Positions 43,057-51,453 of a DNA stretch of 64,000 nucleotides are shown in pieces. The notes under the pieces were generated by a model. It saw only the letters and a program-made list of their open reading frames with translations, was not told where the DNA came from and ran no database searches. A program made the translations under genes and the position numbers. Source of the stretch: JALEFZ01 sp038527485. GTDB taxonomy: Bacteria; Bacteroidota; Bacteroidia; J057. The stretch is taken from NCBI GenBank assembly GCA_038527485.1, contig JBCBFT010000013.1, positions 1 to 64,000 of the forward strand. The letters are read 5' to 3'. Within the stretch, counting starts at the first letter, position 1. Each line of letters begins with the position of its first letter.

Positions 43057-44295
43057 ATGATAAAATTGCTTTCTTTTTTCCTACTCACCTTATCCGTCCT
43101 TGTTCCTTCCATCCTCCCAGCACAAAATCTGGGAATACCAAGTAAGCAAGAGGACCAAAAATATCTAGTTTATAAGCCTGAGCAGGAAGAACTACCCGCC
43201 TCCAAGATGAAGATCCTTTTCATCAGCAAGAAAAACTACGAGCGAAATCAGACGAGGAACTCTCGCGACATCTCACCCGATGAAGGAGCCATGGACTTGG
43301 TAAACTATGATTTTGGAGGGAGTGTACGCAAGCTGTTACGAAAGGCGGGATATACAGACTCTACGCGCAAGATCCTGAGACAGAATGGGAATACCTGTTA
43401 TCTGGATTCTGAGATCAAAAATATCAAGGTATACATGGTCGCCAAGAGTCCGAGTCCCTACAGTACACCTTTGTTTTTTGTTGCGGATTTTGAAGTAGAA
43501 TGGAAAATCAAAACGATTTATGGAGAGTTGCTGTATGCGCATCAATACCAGGCGGAGACAAAGGAACTGAGGACAGAGGATTATGACAAAGATGAGATCA
43601 TGACAGAGACATTGGCTGAGGGCTTAAAAGCCTCCATGGTCAAGATGATGCAAGATGAAGGCACTATAGAAGCCCTCAAAAAACAAGAACCAAGTACAGA
43701 TAGTCTTTCCCAACTCACCCTCGCTGCTCCTGGTAGTAGTCCGAGTTCTCCTGCTGAGGCGCAGCAAGCGACTGTGACAGTCAAGGTCGGAGATGGACAC
43801 GGCAGTGGATTTTTTGTAAGTCAGGATGGGTATATATTGACAAACTATCATGTTGTTGTCAATCAGAAGGAGAATTTGGAGATCCTGACAGGGGAGGGAG
43901 AAACCTACAAAGCTACCTTCGTAAGAAGTGATCAAGAGAATGACTTAGCCCTACTCAAAGTCGAAGCTGAGCCAGCATTTGCCTTTTCACTTCCTTCTGA
44001 AAAAAACTACAGCTTGGGCAACAGTATCTTTGCCATCGGTACGCCTAAGTCGATCGAGCTGGGCCAGACACTTTCGCGCGGAATCGTCTCTGGCGAGCGC
44101 AAAGTAGGGGAAAATAAGCTCCTCCAAATCGATGCCAGCATCAACTCTGGCAATAGTGGAGGACCCATCATCTCCTCTGACGGCCAGCTCGTAGGAATAG
44201 TCAACTCCAAGTTGATTGGATTAGGTATAGAAGGTATTGCTTTCGGGACACCTGCCTATAAGCTAATGGAGTTCTTAAAGATAGAGTTAGAATAA
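43057..44295 (+). CDS. Secreted trypsin-like serine protease, paralogue 2 (short form)
   Basis: This is a 412-residue protein. The signal peptide ends ILPAQ, with no lipobox, so it is soluble rather than anchored. The PEGA-like module and hydrophobic hairpin of its neighbours are missing. The middle domain (DFGGSVRKLLRKAGYTDS, NGNTCYLDSEIKNI) and the protease are kept, with His in LTNYHVV, Asp in ENDLALLKV and Ser in INSGNSGGP. The ATG at 43057 fits the signal peptide; the frame opens at 43015. A terminator follows, so paralogue 3 is expressed separately. Confidence 0.85.
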   Translation: MIKLLSFFLLTLSVLVPSILPAQNLGIPSKQEDQKYLVYKPEQEELPASKMKILFISKKNYERNQTRNSRDISPDEGAMDLVNYDFGGSVRKLLRKAGYTDSTRKILRQNGNTCYLDSEIKNIKVYMVAKSPSPYSTPLFFVADFEVEWKIKTIYGELLYAHQYQAETKELRTEDYDKDEIMTETLAEGLKASMVKMMQDEGTIEALKKQEPSTDSLSQLTLAAPGSSPSSPAEAQQATVTVKVGDGHGSGFFVSQDGYILTNYHVVVNQKENLEILTGEGETYKATFVRSDQENDLALLKVEAEPAFAFSLPSEKNYSLGNSIFAIGTPKSIELGQTLSRGIVSGERKVGENKLLQIDASINSGNSGGPIISSDGQLVGIVNSKLIGLGIEGIAFGTPAYKLMEFLKIELE

Positions 44296-44316
44296 AATCA
44301 AACGTTTGAAAAGAGG

Positions 44317-44354
44317 ACCTGCTTCATTTTATACACGAAATGAAGCAGGTTTTT
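44317..44354 (+). terminator. Intrinsic terminator between protease paralogues 2 and 3
   Basis: The perfect 13-bp arms ACCTGCTTCATTT / AAATGAAGCAGGT flank an 8-nt loop and are followed by TTTTACTTTTC. A separate TCAAACGTTTGA palindrome lies just before it at 44298-44309. Confidence 0.9.
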
Positions 44355-44483
44355 ACTTTTCTATTACATATTTAATAGAAGAAATGGGCAGGAATTTGAC
44401 ATGAAAATTGTTCAGCCTGTATGTATTTAATAGATTTACATAGCGAAAAATTTTACAGCATTCCATTACAACACATCACGATA

Positions 44484-46097
44484 ATGAAAGTCTATCTTAA
44501 CCTCCTTCTCATCCTCTCCTTTTCTTTTTCTGGTTGTGCTTCCGTTTTCAACAAGTATTATCAGTTTGTCTCTGTGGCTGATCCAGGCGAGGGCCAACTT
44601 GAGGTAAGAGTGTATGTGGATGGAGATCAAGTAAAATCAGGTAAAAAAGTAGCTGTAGTTCGAGATGGACGTGCCCATCAACTCAGAGTTGAGCGTGAGG
44701 GGTACAAGCCCGCTTACAAGGTGTTCATGCAGACCAAGCGATCTTTTCTGCGATTTTCGCCTTTGATTTTTACAGGTGTGGCTGCGGCAGCAGGAGTTGT
44801 GGCAGGAGAGGGAGAGTTCCGCAATCAAGCTTATAGTGTCTCGTCTGTCAGCCTAGGGATCGTCTTGGGGTCTGCTTTGGTAGATGGAGGACCCAAAGCC
44901 TATAATTTTAAAGATGAAATCGATGCGGAGCTACCTTCGATAGCGTTAGTAGAAAGACAGTATGACCAGAAATATCTGTATACACAGGCGGTTTCTTTAG
45001 AGCTTCAAGAGGATTCGTTGAGACTGAGTTCGGCTACTTTTGACGAATTTAGGAATGACCGACTCCCACTAGGGGGGCGAAGGTTGGGAAATAAGGAAGA
45101 AATCAAGGTTGACAACACAATTTTTGCAGGTGCTGTCAGTACCTTTCTAGACAATGCAGGTTTTACGGATTCGAGTGAAAGTGTCCTGAAGGCACAATAC
45201 AATACGCAGTATCTTAATGCCAAAATTTCCAATCTCGCACTCATAGGATTAGGACGTACCAAGCGTAAGCCTTTGGCGATTGCCTCAAAAGTCCGTGTGG
45301 AATGGGAATTACTAGATGTATATGGAAATGTTAAATACAGAGAGACAAATGAGTCCCAATCAGGGGAATTCAGTATAGAACGTTTCGGGATTGAAGCTGC
45401 TGTGGATAAGAGTATCAAAGACGCCGTCGAGTACTCTGTTTTGAAACTCCTCAAAAAGGAAGCCTTCCGTCAACTGATCCAACGGGATGGAGCCAACGCT
45501 AAAGAGTATGAGCTATTGGGATTGAACAAGCCTACTGTTTTGACTTCAGATGTAGAATCAGCTCTCAAAGCTTCTGCAACTATCAAGGTCAAGGATGGAC
45601 ATGGCAGTGGCTTTTTTATCTCTCAAGATGGATTTGTCATTACAAATTTCCATGTGATTGCAGGCAAAGATGAAGTTACAGTGGTAGACAACCAAGGGCG
45701 TTCCTACACGGCTGCGATCATTCGTGAAGATGAGATACACGACTTGGCACTGCTCAAGGTAAATGCACAGGTACCCTACGCCTTTGGGTTACCTCTTGAC
45801 AAGGACTATGAGCCTGGAGATATCATCTTTGCGATAGGGACCCCTACTTCAGCAGACTTTAATCAGACTTTGACCAAGGGTATCATCTCTAGCCTTCGGA
45901 CGATTGAGGAAAGCGAGATGTTGCAAACCGATGCGAGTATCAATCCAGGCAATAGTGGAGGGCCACTAACGACTGAGGATGGGCAGCTGATTGGTGTCGT
46001 CAACTCAAAGTTGATGGGATTCGGTGTAGAAGGTATCGCCTTTGCGATCCCTGCCTATAAGATCCGAACGTATCTTTCACTCTATTACTTGGACTAG
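44484..46097 (+). CDS. Trypsin-like serine protease lipoprotein, paralogue 3
   Basis: This is a 537-residue lipoprotein (signal ends FSFSGC) with the same architecture as paralogue 1: a PEGA-like module (VRVYVDGDQVKSGKKV, VEREGYKPAY), a hydrophobic Ala/Gly hairpin, a middle domain (VDNTIFAGAVSTFLDNAGFTD, split here from NTQYLNAKI), and a protease with His in ITNFHVI, Asp in IHDLALLKV and Ser in INPGNSGGP. The triad is complete. The ATG at 44484 places the lipobox correctly; the upstream extension to 44421 is not signal-like. It is convergent with the minus-strand lipoprotein gene. Confidence 0.85.
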   Translation: MKVYLNLLLILSFSFSGCASVFNKYYQFVSVADPGEGQLEVRVYVDGDQVKSGKKVAVVRDGRAHQLRVEREGYKPAYKVFMQTKRSFLRFSPLIFTGVAAAAGVVAGEGEFRNQAYSVSSVSLGIVLGSALVDGGPKAYNFKDEIDAELPSIALVERQYDQKYLYTQAVSLELQEDSLRLSSATFDEFRNDRLPLGGRRLGNKEEIKVDNTIFAGAVSTFLDNAGFTDSSESVLKAQYNTQYLNAKISNLALIGLGRTKRKPLAIASKVRVEWELLDVYGNVKYRETNESQSGEFSIERFGIEAAVDKSIKDAVEYSVLKLLKKEAFRQLIQRDGANAKEYELLGLNKPTVLTSDVESALKASATIKVKDGHGSGFFISQDGFVITNFHVIAGKDEVTVVDNQGRSYTAAIIREDEIHDLALLKVNAQVPYAFGLPLDKDYEPGDIIFAIGTPTSADFNQTLTKGIISSLRTIEESEMLQTDASINPGNSGGPLTTEDGQLIGVVNSKLMGFGVEGIAFAIPAYKIRTYLSLYYLD

Positions 46098-46118
46098 TCA
46101 TAAGGTTGGGAGAATAAC

Positions 46119-46159
46119 AGGAAGTATGGACTGACGCCTAATCAATCGTGATACTTCCT
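46119..46159. terminator. Possible bidirectional hairpin between convergent genes
   Basis: The perfect 9-bp arms AGGAAGTAT / ATACTTCCT flank a 23-nt loop that includes the stop codon of the minus-strand lipoprotein. There is no T tract, so it may be weak. Confidence 0.35.
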
Positions 46160-46929
46160 TTGATGGGATCATCGAATGCACCTGGAAGCTCAAGTTCACA
46201 GAATAATAAAATGATATCTCCTGTGTCCTCCTCATAGACATCTATGGTTGCACCTGCGAGTGCCTTAACTGCAGGATCGGAAGATTGTGGATCTACACGC
46301 AAATCTATGAAGACTTGATTAGAAGAGTCTAATTCAAAACGCTCTGCCACTGTCTCATACTGCCCAACAACGGGCTCCTCGGTAAAGTATATACGCAGTA
46401 GGCTATTAGATACCGCAATGCTGTATTGAAAAGTAAAATTTTGGAATATGCTAATACCTCTAACGCCATAATCGGTACCATTCCAAGTAATGGTATTTTC
46501 TTTGAGGATGCAAGGAGGTTGTACAGTGATCTGTTCTGCGACGGTATATGATACAGGTTCGGAGAGAGAGACTCCGTACCTATTCTCTGCATAAGCTCTT
46601 AGGATATAGGTCTTACCTGGCTCCAGGAAGCCTTCCCTATTGAGATAGTTCGCTGTGAAGATACCCGCCGTATCCATTTGGGTTTCAGAAAGAGGAGCAA
46701 GAGGATCCTCGATAGTTGGCGTCTCATTCTCCCTATATACAAATCCTACCTGTCTCACATTGTCGACACCTTCTTCCAATACCTCTATTTCGATTCGTGT
46801 GCTATCTACAGAAAAGCCCTCTACCTTGCGAATTGCCACCTTGGGTAGTGGGTCTGAAAAATCTTCGAACATTGGAGAGGTACAACCTGAAATGAGGAGA
46901 ATAATCCAGAAATAGATACAATTTTTCAT
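46138..46929 (-). CDS. Lipoprotein of a duplicated barrel/lipoprotein module, copy 2
   Basis: This is a 263-residue lipoprotein (signal ends LLISGCTSPMF). An Ig/FN3-like beta-sandwich follows (VRQVGFVYRENETPTIEDP, then GKTYILRAYAENRYG), the pattern of fibronectin-like domains in Bacteroidota surface lipoproteins. Then comes a beta-rich C-terminal domain ending in FCELELPG. It aligns with the lipoprotein at 47662-48459 over its full length: SGCTSPMF versus GSCTPPMF, and FCELEL versus FCDLSF near the end. It is the last gene of a four-gene minus-strand run. It is probably a surface or periplasmic partner of the barrel encoded just upstream. Confidence 0.7.
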   Translation of the reverse strand: MKNCIYFWIILLISGCTSPMFEDFSDPLPKVAIRKVEGFSVDSTRIEIEVLEEGVDNVRQVGFVYRENETPTIEDPLAPLSETQMDTAGIFTANYLNREGFLEPGKTYILRAYAENRYGVSLSEPVSYTVAEQITVQPPCILKENTITWNGTDYGVRGISIFQNFTFQYSIAVSNSLLRIYFTEEPVVGQYETVAERFELDSSNQVFIDLRVDPQSSDPAVKALAGATIDVYEEDTGDIILLFCELELPGAFDDPIKGSITID

Positions 46930-46989
46930 AGCTGATAATGAATAAAGAATAGCTTGAAGGTATTCAGGTACATATAGGTAGATATATAA

Positions 46990-47622
46990 TCAATTTTCTG
47001 GTTGCAGGACATATAAGGACAGTGAGACAAAGGGCTTCCAATAGCTTGTATAACCTGCATTATCGGCGGATACCTCTTCAAATATATTATGGACAATGAC
47101 GAAGTTTCTGCCTAATCCCGCATTGAGCCATATACTTTCCTGCAACATTTTCAGAGAAAGGCCTAGCTTGATACCCGTTTCTATACCACTAAATTCTTCG
47201 CCTCTTCTCGAACCTCTCGTAAATCCTTGGACGTCAGCTTCTCCACCGATTATTTTAGCTTCTATCCCCCAATAAGGAGATATGGGACCTGTAAATGTCA
47301 GAGGCAGCAGACCGAACTCTCCAAAAGCGCCAAGTGTAACGTGACGATACGAGTAGATAACAGCATTTGGGACATTAGATCTTAGGACAGGAAATGTCTC
47401 TTGGGAAGGCTCCATAAGCGTCAGCCCCAGCGATATGCCCACGCGATCTCCCCATCCTAGGTTACGTTTGGACAGGCTGATCTCATATCCAGTAGCTCCT
47501 TGGAAGTAGTACTCATAGTATCCTGACCATCGAGGTTGGAAGATCTCAAGACCTCCCTGACCTATGACTAACATCGGAAGTTGCAGCAAGATGAGGAGAA
47601 TAAAGTAGTATATATTTTTCAT
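46990..47622 (-). CDS. Outer-membrane beta-barrel-like protein, copy 2
   Basis: This is a 210-residue protein. The signal peptide (MKNIYYFILLILLQLPMLVI) is followed by alternating strands typical of small 8-12-stranded barrels, ending in SLSLYVLQPEN. Sequence landmarks shared with the protein at 48462-49109 are PRWSGYYEYYFQ versus AQWSGYKGLFFQ, AGLGRNF versus TGLGRNF, and SYWKPFVSL versus TYWKPYFTL. The ATG at 47622 starts the signal peptide; the frame opens at 47646. The function is unknown. Confidence 0.72.
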   Translation of the reverse strand: MKNIYYFILLILLQLPMLVIGQGGLEIFQPRWSGYYEYYFQGATGYEISLSKRNLGWGDRVGISLGLTLMEPSQETFPVLRSNVPNAVIYSYRHVTLGAFGEFGLLPLTFTGPISPYWGIEAKIIGGEADVQGFTRGSRRGEEFSGIETGIKLGLSLKMLQESIWLNAGLGRNFVIVHNIFEEVSADNAGYTSYWKPFVSLSLYVLQPEN

Positions 47623-47661
47623 GAATGTACAGGGATCAAACGTCATTTCATTTTTAAAGGA

Positions 47662-48459
47662 CTAGGGTAAGGTAAATCGACCTGTTTCTCTAGGGGTATA
47701 GTTCATAAAACTCAAATCGCAGAAAGTCATTTCAAGTTGATTATTTACAGGATTTCTCTGGATATATACTTCCTGTCCTGACTCGACCTTTCGCTCCAAT
47801 CCCCCATTGACAAAATAAATATGTATCTCATCATCTGTGAGACTCAATCTTTCATCTGTCGTATATATCCTAGGTTTAGGAGAATTTAGGAGAAATATGT
47901 AGTATCGAAAGATGGCTCTTTTGGGGATCAAGACAAAAGAGTTGTAAGATGATCCTGAGGTTTCTTCTAGCCTACTTATTTCAAACTCTCTATTATCAAA
48001 AAAGGTGATACTCTCTTGAGGAGGGCTACAGGGAATATCAAAGCTCACAAAGCTAGGAGAACGAAAGAGGAAACTCGGAGTAATAAAAAAACCGTAGGGG
48101 GTGGTAACGACTGCTTTGACTTGATAGTCTTCTTCATAAAATAGATTACTTACATCTAGTTCAAATTCTTGCGTATTGCTATCAAGCTTGGCTTCGAGTA
48201 TCCCATCCTGAATGGAAGGTTCTCCCTCATCGGAGAGGACAAAGCCCAACTCCTCTATGTTCTTCGTACTTCCTGTCAGTTTTCCTCTGATTCGTACGCT
48301 GGCATCTTGAATAGAATCTACAGAGAGGACCTCTACCTCGGGGATGAGCTCACTTGGACGCTGAAACATCGGTGGGGTACAACTACCGATCCATCCTAGT
48401 ACTCCTATCCATAACATCAGCTTCATACTGATAGGTATATAAGTTATGTATTTTTCCAT
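47662..48459 (-). CDS. Lipoprotein of a duplicated barrel/lipoprotein module, copy 1
   Basis: This is a 265-residue lipoprotein with the lipobox WIGSCTPPMF. An Ig/FN3-like segment (IEELGFVLSDEGEPSIQDG, YQVKAVVTTPYGFFI) precedes a C-terminal beta domain ending in TFCDLSFMNY. It starts 2 bp after the preceding barrel gene (ATG at 48459; a shorter start at 48426 would also give a signal peptide). It is homologous to the 46138-46929 product but diverged, so the duplication is old. Role unknown; physical pairing with the barrel is likely from gene order. Confidence 0.7.
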   Translation of the reverse strand: MEKYITYIPISMKLMLWIGVLGWIGSCTPPMFQRPSELIPEVEVLSVDSIQDASVRIRGKLTGSTKNIEELGFVLSDEGEPSIQDGILEAKLDSNTQEFELDVSNLFYEEDYQVKAVVTTPYGFFITPSFLFRSPSFVSFDIPCSPPQESITFFDNREFEISRLEETSGSSYNSFVLIPKRAIFRYYIFLLNSPKPRIYTTDERLSLTDDEIHIYFVNGGLERKVESGQEVYIQRNPVNNQLEMTFCDLSFMNYTPRETGRFTLP

Positions 48460-48461
48460 GG

Positions 48462-49109
48462 TTATGATTTAAAGAAATGTTGTAGGGTGAAATACGGCTT
48501 CCAGTAAGTATAAGGTTGCCAGCCCATTTTACCTGTGATGGTATGCTCGCGACGGATTTGCTCCATCGTTCCAAAATTCCTGCCTAAGCCTGTATAGATG
48601 TATAGTTGGTTTGGGATAAGGGTAATGGCTACCCCTGCACGAAATCCACTTTCAAAGCCTGCCCCTACCTTAGTACTAGGATTTCCCAATACTGAAAATC
48701 GATAGGTAGTGGAATAAATAATCAACTGAGACTCGATCCCAAGGGTAGGTTGTAGCCACCGCTCCTCTGAGCGTGACAAAAATTTGTGATCTAGAAAAAC
48801 CCCAAACGAAGCCTGTCCAGATCGGAGAATGGCTAGGTTATAGACAACCTGATTGTTTCTATTTGTGAAATTAAAGTCCTCATGTCGATTAGAAAGTGGT
48901 GTGAAGCTAAAGGAAAAACCCAGACGGTCAGGGTTTTGTGGAGAGGTAAGTTGGAGGGCCATCTCCAAATTATAGTTAGGTTGGAAGAACAGCCCCTTGT
49001 ATCCTGACCACTGTGCTCGGTATAAACCTATGCTGTATTGCGCATGGGAGAAAATAGGAACACACAATAAGAGGACAAGAAAGAAGAGTAGACGATGTAG
49101 TTTAGACAT
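48462..49109 (-). CDS. Outer-membrane beta-barrel-like protein, copy 1
   Basis: This is a 215-residue protein with signal peptide ending IFSHAQ. A barrel-like series of strands follows (LGFSFSFTPL, SFGVFLDHKFL, FRAGVAITLI), ending in PYFTLQHFFKS. It is the first gene of the four-gene minus-strand set barrel-1, lipoprotein-1, barrel-2, lipoprotein-2. It shares the WSGY, GLGRNF and YWKP motifs with copy 2. No enzymatic or transport family was recognised. Confidence 0.72.
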   Translation of the reverse strand: MSKLHRLLFFLVLLLCVPIFSHAQYSIGLYRAQWSGYKGLFFQPNYNLEMALQLTSPQNPDRLGFSFSFTPLSNRHEDFNFTNRNNQVVYNLAILRSGQASFGVFLDHKFLSRSEERWLQPTLGIESQLIIYSTTYRFSVLGNPSTKVGAGFESGFRAGVAITLIPNQLYIYTGLGRNFGTMEQIRREHTITGKMGWQPYTYWKPYFTLQHFFKS

Positions 49110-49296
49110 GGCTCGTGCGCATATGAATATTATTCAATTGTAAATATAAACAGAAGTTGGGAACATGTGTTGCGAAAAGGAGGAAAAGAATGTTAATTAC
49201 TTTACATGGAATGGAAAGTGTAAATTTAGAATGGATTGATTTCAACCATTGTTAGATCGAACATCATACGGACTGACCTGCGAGTTTTCAGATTCC

Positions 49297-49635
49297 TCAT
49301 TTTTCCTCCTCCAAAAACCTCAAATAACGGGTAAGCAATCCTCGAATCTGCTCGGCAGCCACGGGGTTAGCAGAGTGCACATAGAAGGAAAGTCCTCTGA
49401 GATCCAGACCTGACTCGTAGACCAGCCATTTGGCAGTCGCATAGCCGTCAGGGGCGATATTTCCATCGGTATCTAATCCTAAGTCATTGTCAAAGCTGAT
49501 GAAAGGAGGCAATCCATTCGCCTGGATGTAAGCTACAAACGCTTGATAGCTACGCACAACGACAAAGTCCTCCACCTTGTCTGTAGCGTAGACCATATCC
49601 ACCGTTCGAATATCATCTAGAAAGAGTTTTTTCAT
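49297..49635 (-). CDS. cREC (cyclic-phosphate-processing receiver-like) protein
   Basis: This 112-residue stand-alone domain begins MKKLFLDDIRTVDMV (acidic pair after strand 1). It continues with FVVVRSYQAFVAYI, ISFDNDLGLDTDG (the expanded acidic loop) and YATAKWLV, and ends with FYVHSANPVAAEQI. This is the receiver-derived domain predicted to act on cyclic phosphates rather than to be phosphorylated by a kinase. An alternative ATG four codons earlier (49647) is possible but lies closer to the terminator stem. It stands alone. The presence of rtcB, which uses cyclic-phosphate RNA ends, 8 kb away is suggestive only. Confidence 0.75.
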   Translation of the reverse strand: MKKLFLDDIRTVDMVYATDKVEDFVVVRSYQAFVAYIQANGLPPFISFDNDLGLDTDGNIAPDGYATAKWLVYESGLDLRGLSFYVHSANPVAAEQIRGLLTRYLRFLEEEK

Positions 49636-49653
49636 GGGAGTAAACATAAAAAC

Positions 49654-49681
49654 GCCTGCTTAATCATCGGACTAAGCAGGC
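49654..49681 (-). terminator. Intrinsic terminator after the desaturase gene
   Basis: The perfect 9-bp arms GCCTGCTTA / TAAGCAGGC flank a 10-nt loop. GTTTTT follows on the minus strand. Confidence 0.88.
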
Positions 49682-49706
49682 AAGTATATTATTTAAGGTA
49701 GTTTCC

Positions 49707-50828
49707 TTAAGCAGCAACAACTTCCTTCTGTTGAATCTGCTGCGTAGCGAAGAACTCATTGTTGCCCAGCATCTTGAGCATGCGGAAGTGTGAGCCGATC
49801 GCAGACCATACAGACTTCTCTGCATAGTAAGGAATGCCAAATTCTTGGGTCGTTTGCTGTACGATCTTGGAGATCGCAGGATAGTGCATGTGACAAATGT
49901 GAGGGAACAAGTGGTGCTCCACCTGATAATTCAATCCGCCTGCAAACCAAGAAAGTACCTTGTCGTCCATACCGAAGTTAGACGTAGTCTGAAGCTGATG
50001 TACAAACCAGTTCTCGTCGATGTGCAAGTCTTCTTGCTCGATGTATTCGGAGGTAGGCATTACGTGTGCCAATTGGAAGATCAGACTCAAGAACGTACCT
50101 GTGACCAAGTGCATCGCTACGAACAAGACCAATACTTGCCATACAGGAATCGGTAGGATCATGATAGGCAAACCAATGAATACAAGGAGGTAGGCTATCT
50201 TGAGAAGGGTAATCTGTACCAAGTGCATGGGAAGTTCTTCCTTCTTGATGACACCATCATTTTTGTACTTGACGATACGGAGATAGTCCTTCAAAACAAT
50301 CCAAAACATCGTGAAAATGCTGTAGAAGAACATCACATAGATGTGCTGGAACTTATGGAATGACTTGTGATCTTGGAAGGGGCTGAAACGAAGGATGCCT
50401 GGAGGGCTAATGTCCTCATCTGCATGCTCAACGTTGGTATACATGTGGTGTAGGACATTGTGCTGGATCTTCCAGTTTTTCGGATATACACCAATAGACA
50501 ATGGCGAAATATTGATCAACGTACTGATTATCTTGTTATTGGAATATGAGCCGTGAAGGGCATCGTGCATAACCGATGTTCCGATGAAGCCTTTTCCAAA
50601 TCCTGAAATCATGAAAAGAACCAATAAAATGGGGAAGCTTTCGATTCCCATTGCGAGGGCCAAAATGAAAGGGCCAAATGTTAAGAGGTAAGCTGTAAGT
50701 GTCTTGACAGCCATCAGCGTGTTCCCCTTTTGACTGATTTCCTGATCTTGAAAATAAGCATTTACCCGCTGTCTCAGCACCGTGGCAAACTCCTTATTCT
50801 GTGTTCTTGAAAATTTGTAGCGAACCAT
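49707..50828 (-). CDS. Membrane fatty-acid desaturase
   Basis: This 373-residue integral membrane di-iron desaturase has the three histidine boxes HDALHGS, HNVLHHMY and QVEHHLFPH. The last box, QxEHHLFP, is typical of front-end or acyl-lipid desaturases acting on phospholipid-bound chains. About four to six transmembrane helices separate the boxes (FGPFILALAMGIESFPILLV and others). It introduces a double bond into membrane acyl chains using oxygen and an electron donor, usually for fluidity control in the cold. It is monocistronic, with its own terminator and a 625-bp upstream gap. Confidence 0.92.
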   Translation of the reverse strand: MVRYKFSRTQNKEFATVLRQRVNAYFQDQEISQKGNTLMAVKTLTAYLLTFGPFILALAMGIESFPILLVLFMISGFGKGFIGTSVMHDALHGSYSNNKIISTLINISPLSIGVYPKNWKIQHNVLHHMYTNVEHADEDISPPGILRFSPFQDHKSFHKFQHIYVMFFYSIFTMFWIVLKDYLRIVKYKNDGVIKKEELPMHLVQITLLKIAYLLVFIGLPIMILPIPVWQVLVLFVAMHLVTGTFLSLIFQLAHVMPTSEYIEQEDLHIDENWFVHQLQTTSNFGMDDKVLSWFAGGLNYQVEHHLFPHICHMHYPAISKIVQQTTQEFGIPYYAEKSVWSAIGSHFRMLKMLGNNEFFATQQIQQKEVVAA

Positions 50829-51453
50829 AGTTTTCTCTCTAAGGTAAAGGTAAGGATTTGGGTCTCATGAAAGATCAAAGCGTCGTCCCATATCATCAGA
50901 CCCTTTTATATGGAAAGTTCAATATTAACGAAAAGTTTCCTATTCATCTCCACAAATAGAAATAAATTCGATAGATAGGACTGTCTAACTAGATAACCTT
51001 CGAATAGTTTTGTAAGCGAGTCCTACGCTCAGCCAAAATGTGCGCATGTAAGAAACAGGATTTTTTCGAAAAAGATGCTTCTTTTCATGAGAAAGTTGCA
51101 CTTTTTACTATACAATGATGAAAGTCAATATCTTAAATGAGTTTTCTCAGAAGAATGGACATTTTTATCCAGCTATTCTCTCACTTTCAAAGACAAAAAA
51201 TGGGATGTATGGCTTGAGTAATTTAAGTAAGAAAATGATGAGACTGTAAGGATAAAATGTTAGTAAAGAGGGGATTAAATCTATCCTATGAATTCTCTTC
51301 ATCTACCTGCCTTCGTATTAGATTATTTCTCAAAATGCTTCTATTTTTTTCGTAAAATTGCCTAGATTAACTATTTATCAGAGCCATTTCGTCAATTTTT
51401 CATCTTTCAACTGGGGGGAATTATATTTTTCCTCTATCATTTTATTTGGAATC
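50829..51453. other. 625-bp intergenic region between divergent desaturase and helicase genes
   Basis: This is AT-rich and presumably holds both promoters. An open frame continuous with the helicase reaches back to 51358, but its translation is not protein-like and it is treated as untranslated leader. No repeat, hairpin or small gene was recognised. Confidence 0.5.

Noticed and set aside
51358..51453. Longer N-terminus for the PIF1-like helicase
   Set aside because: The upstream extension has no conserved character and begins with a non-ATG codon; the ATG at 51454 directly precedes the conserved ATPase core.
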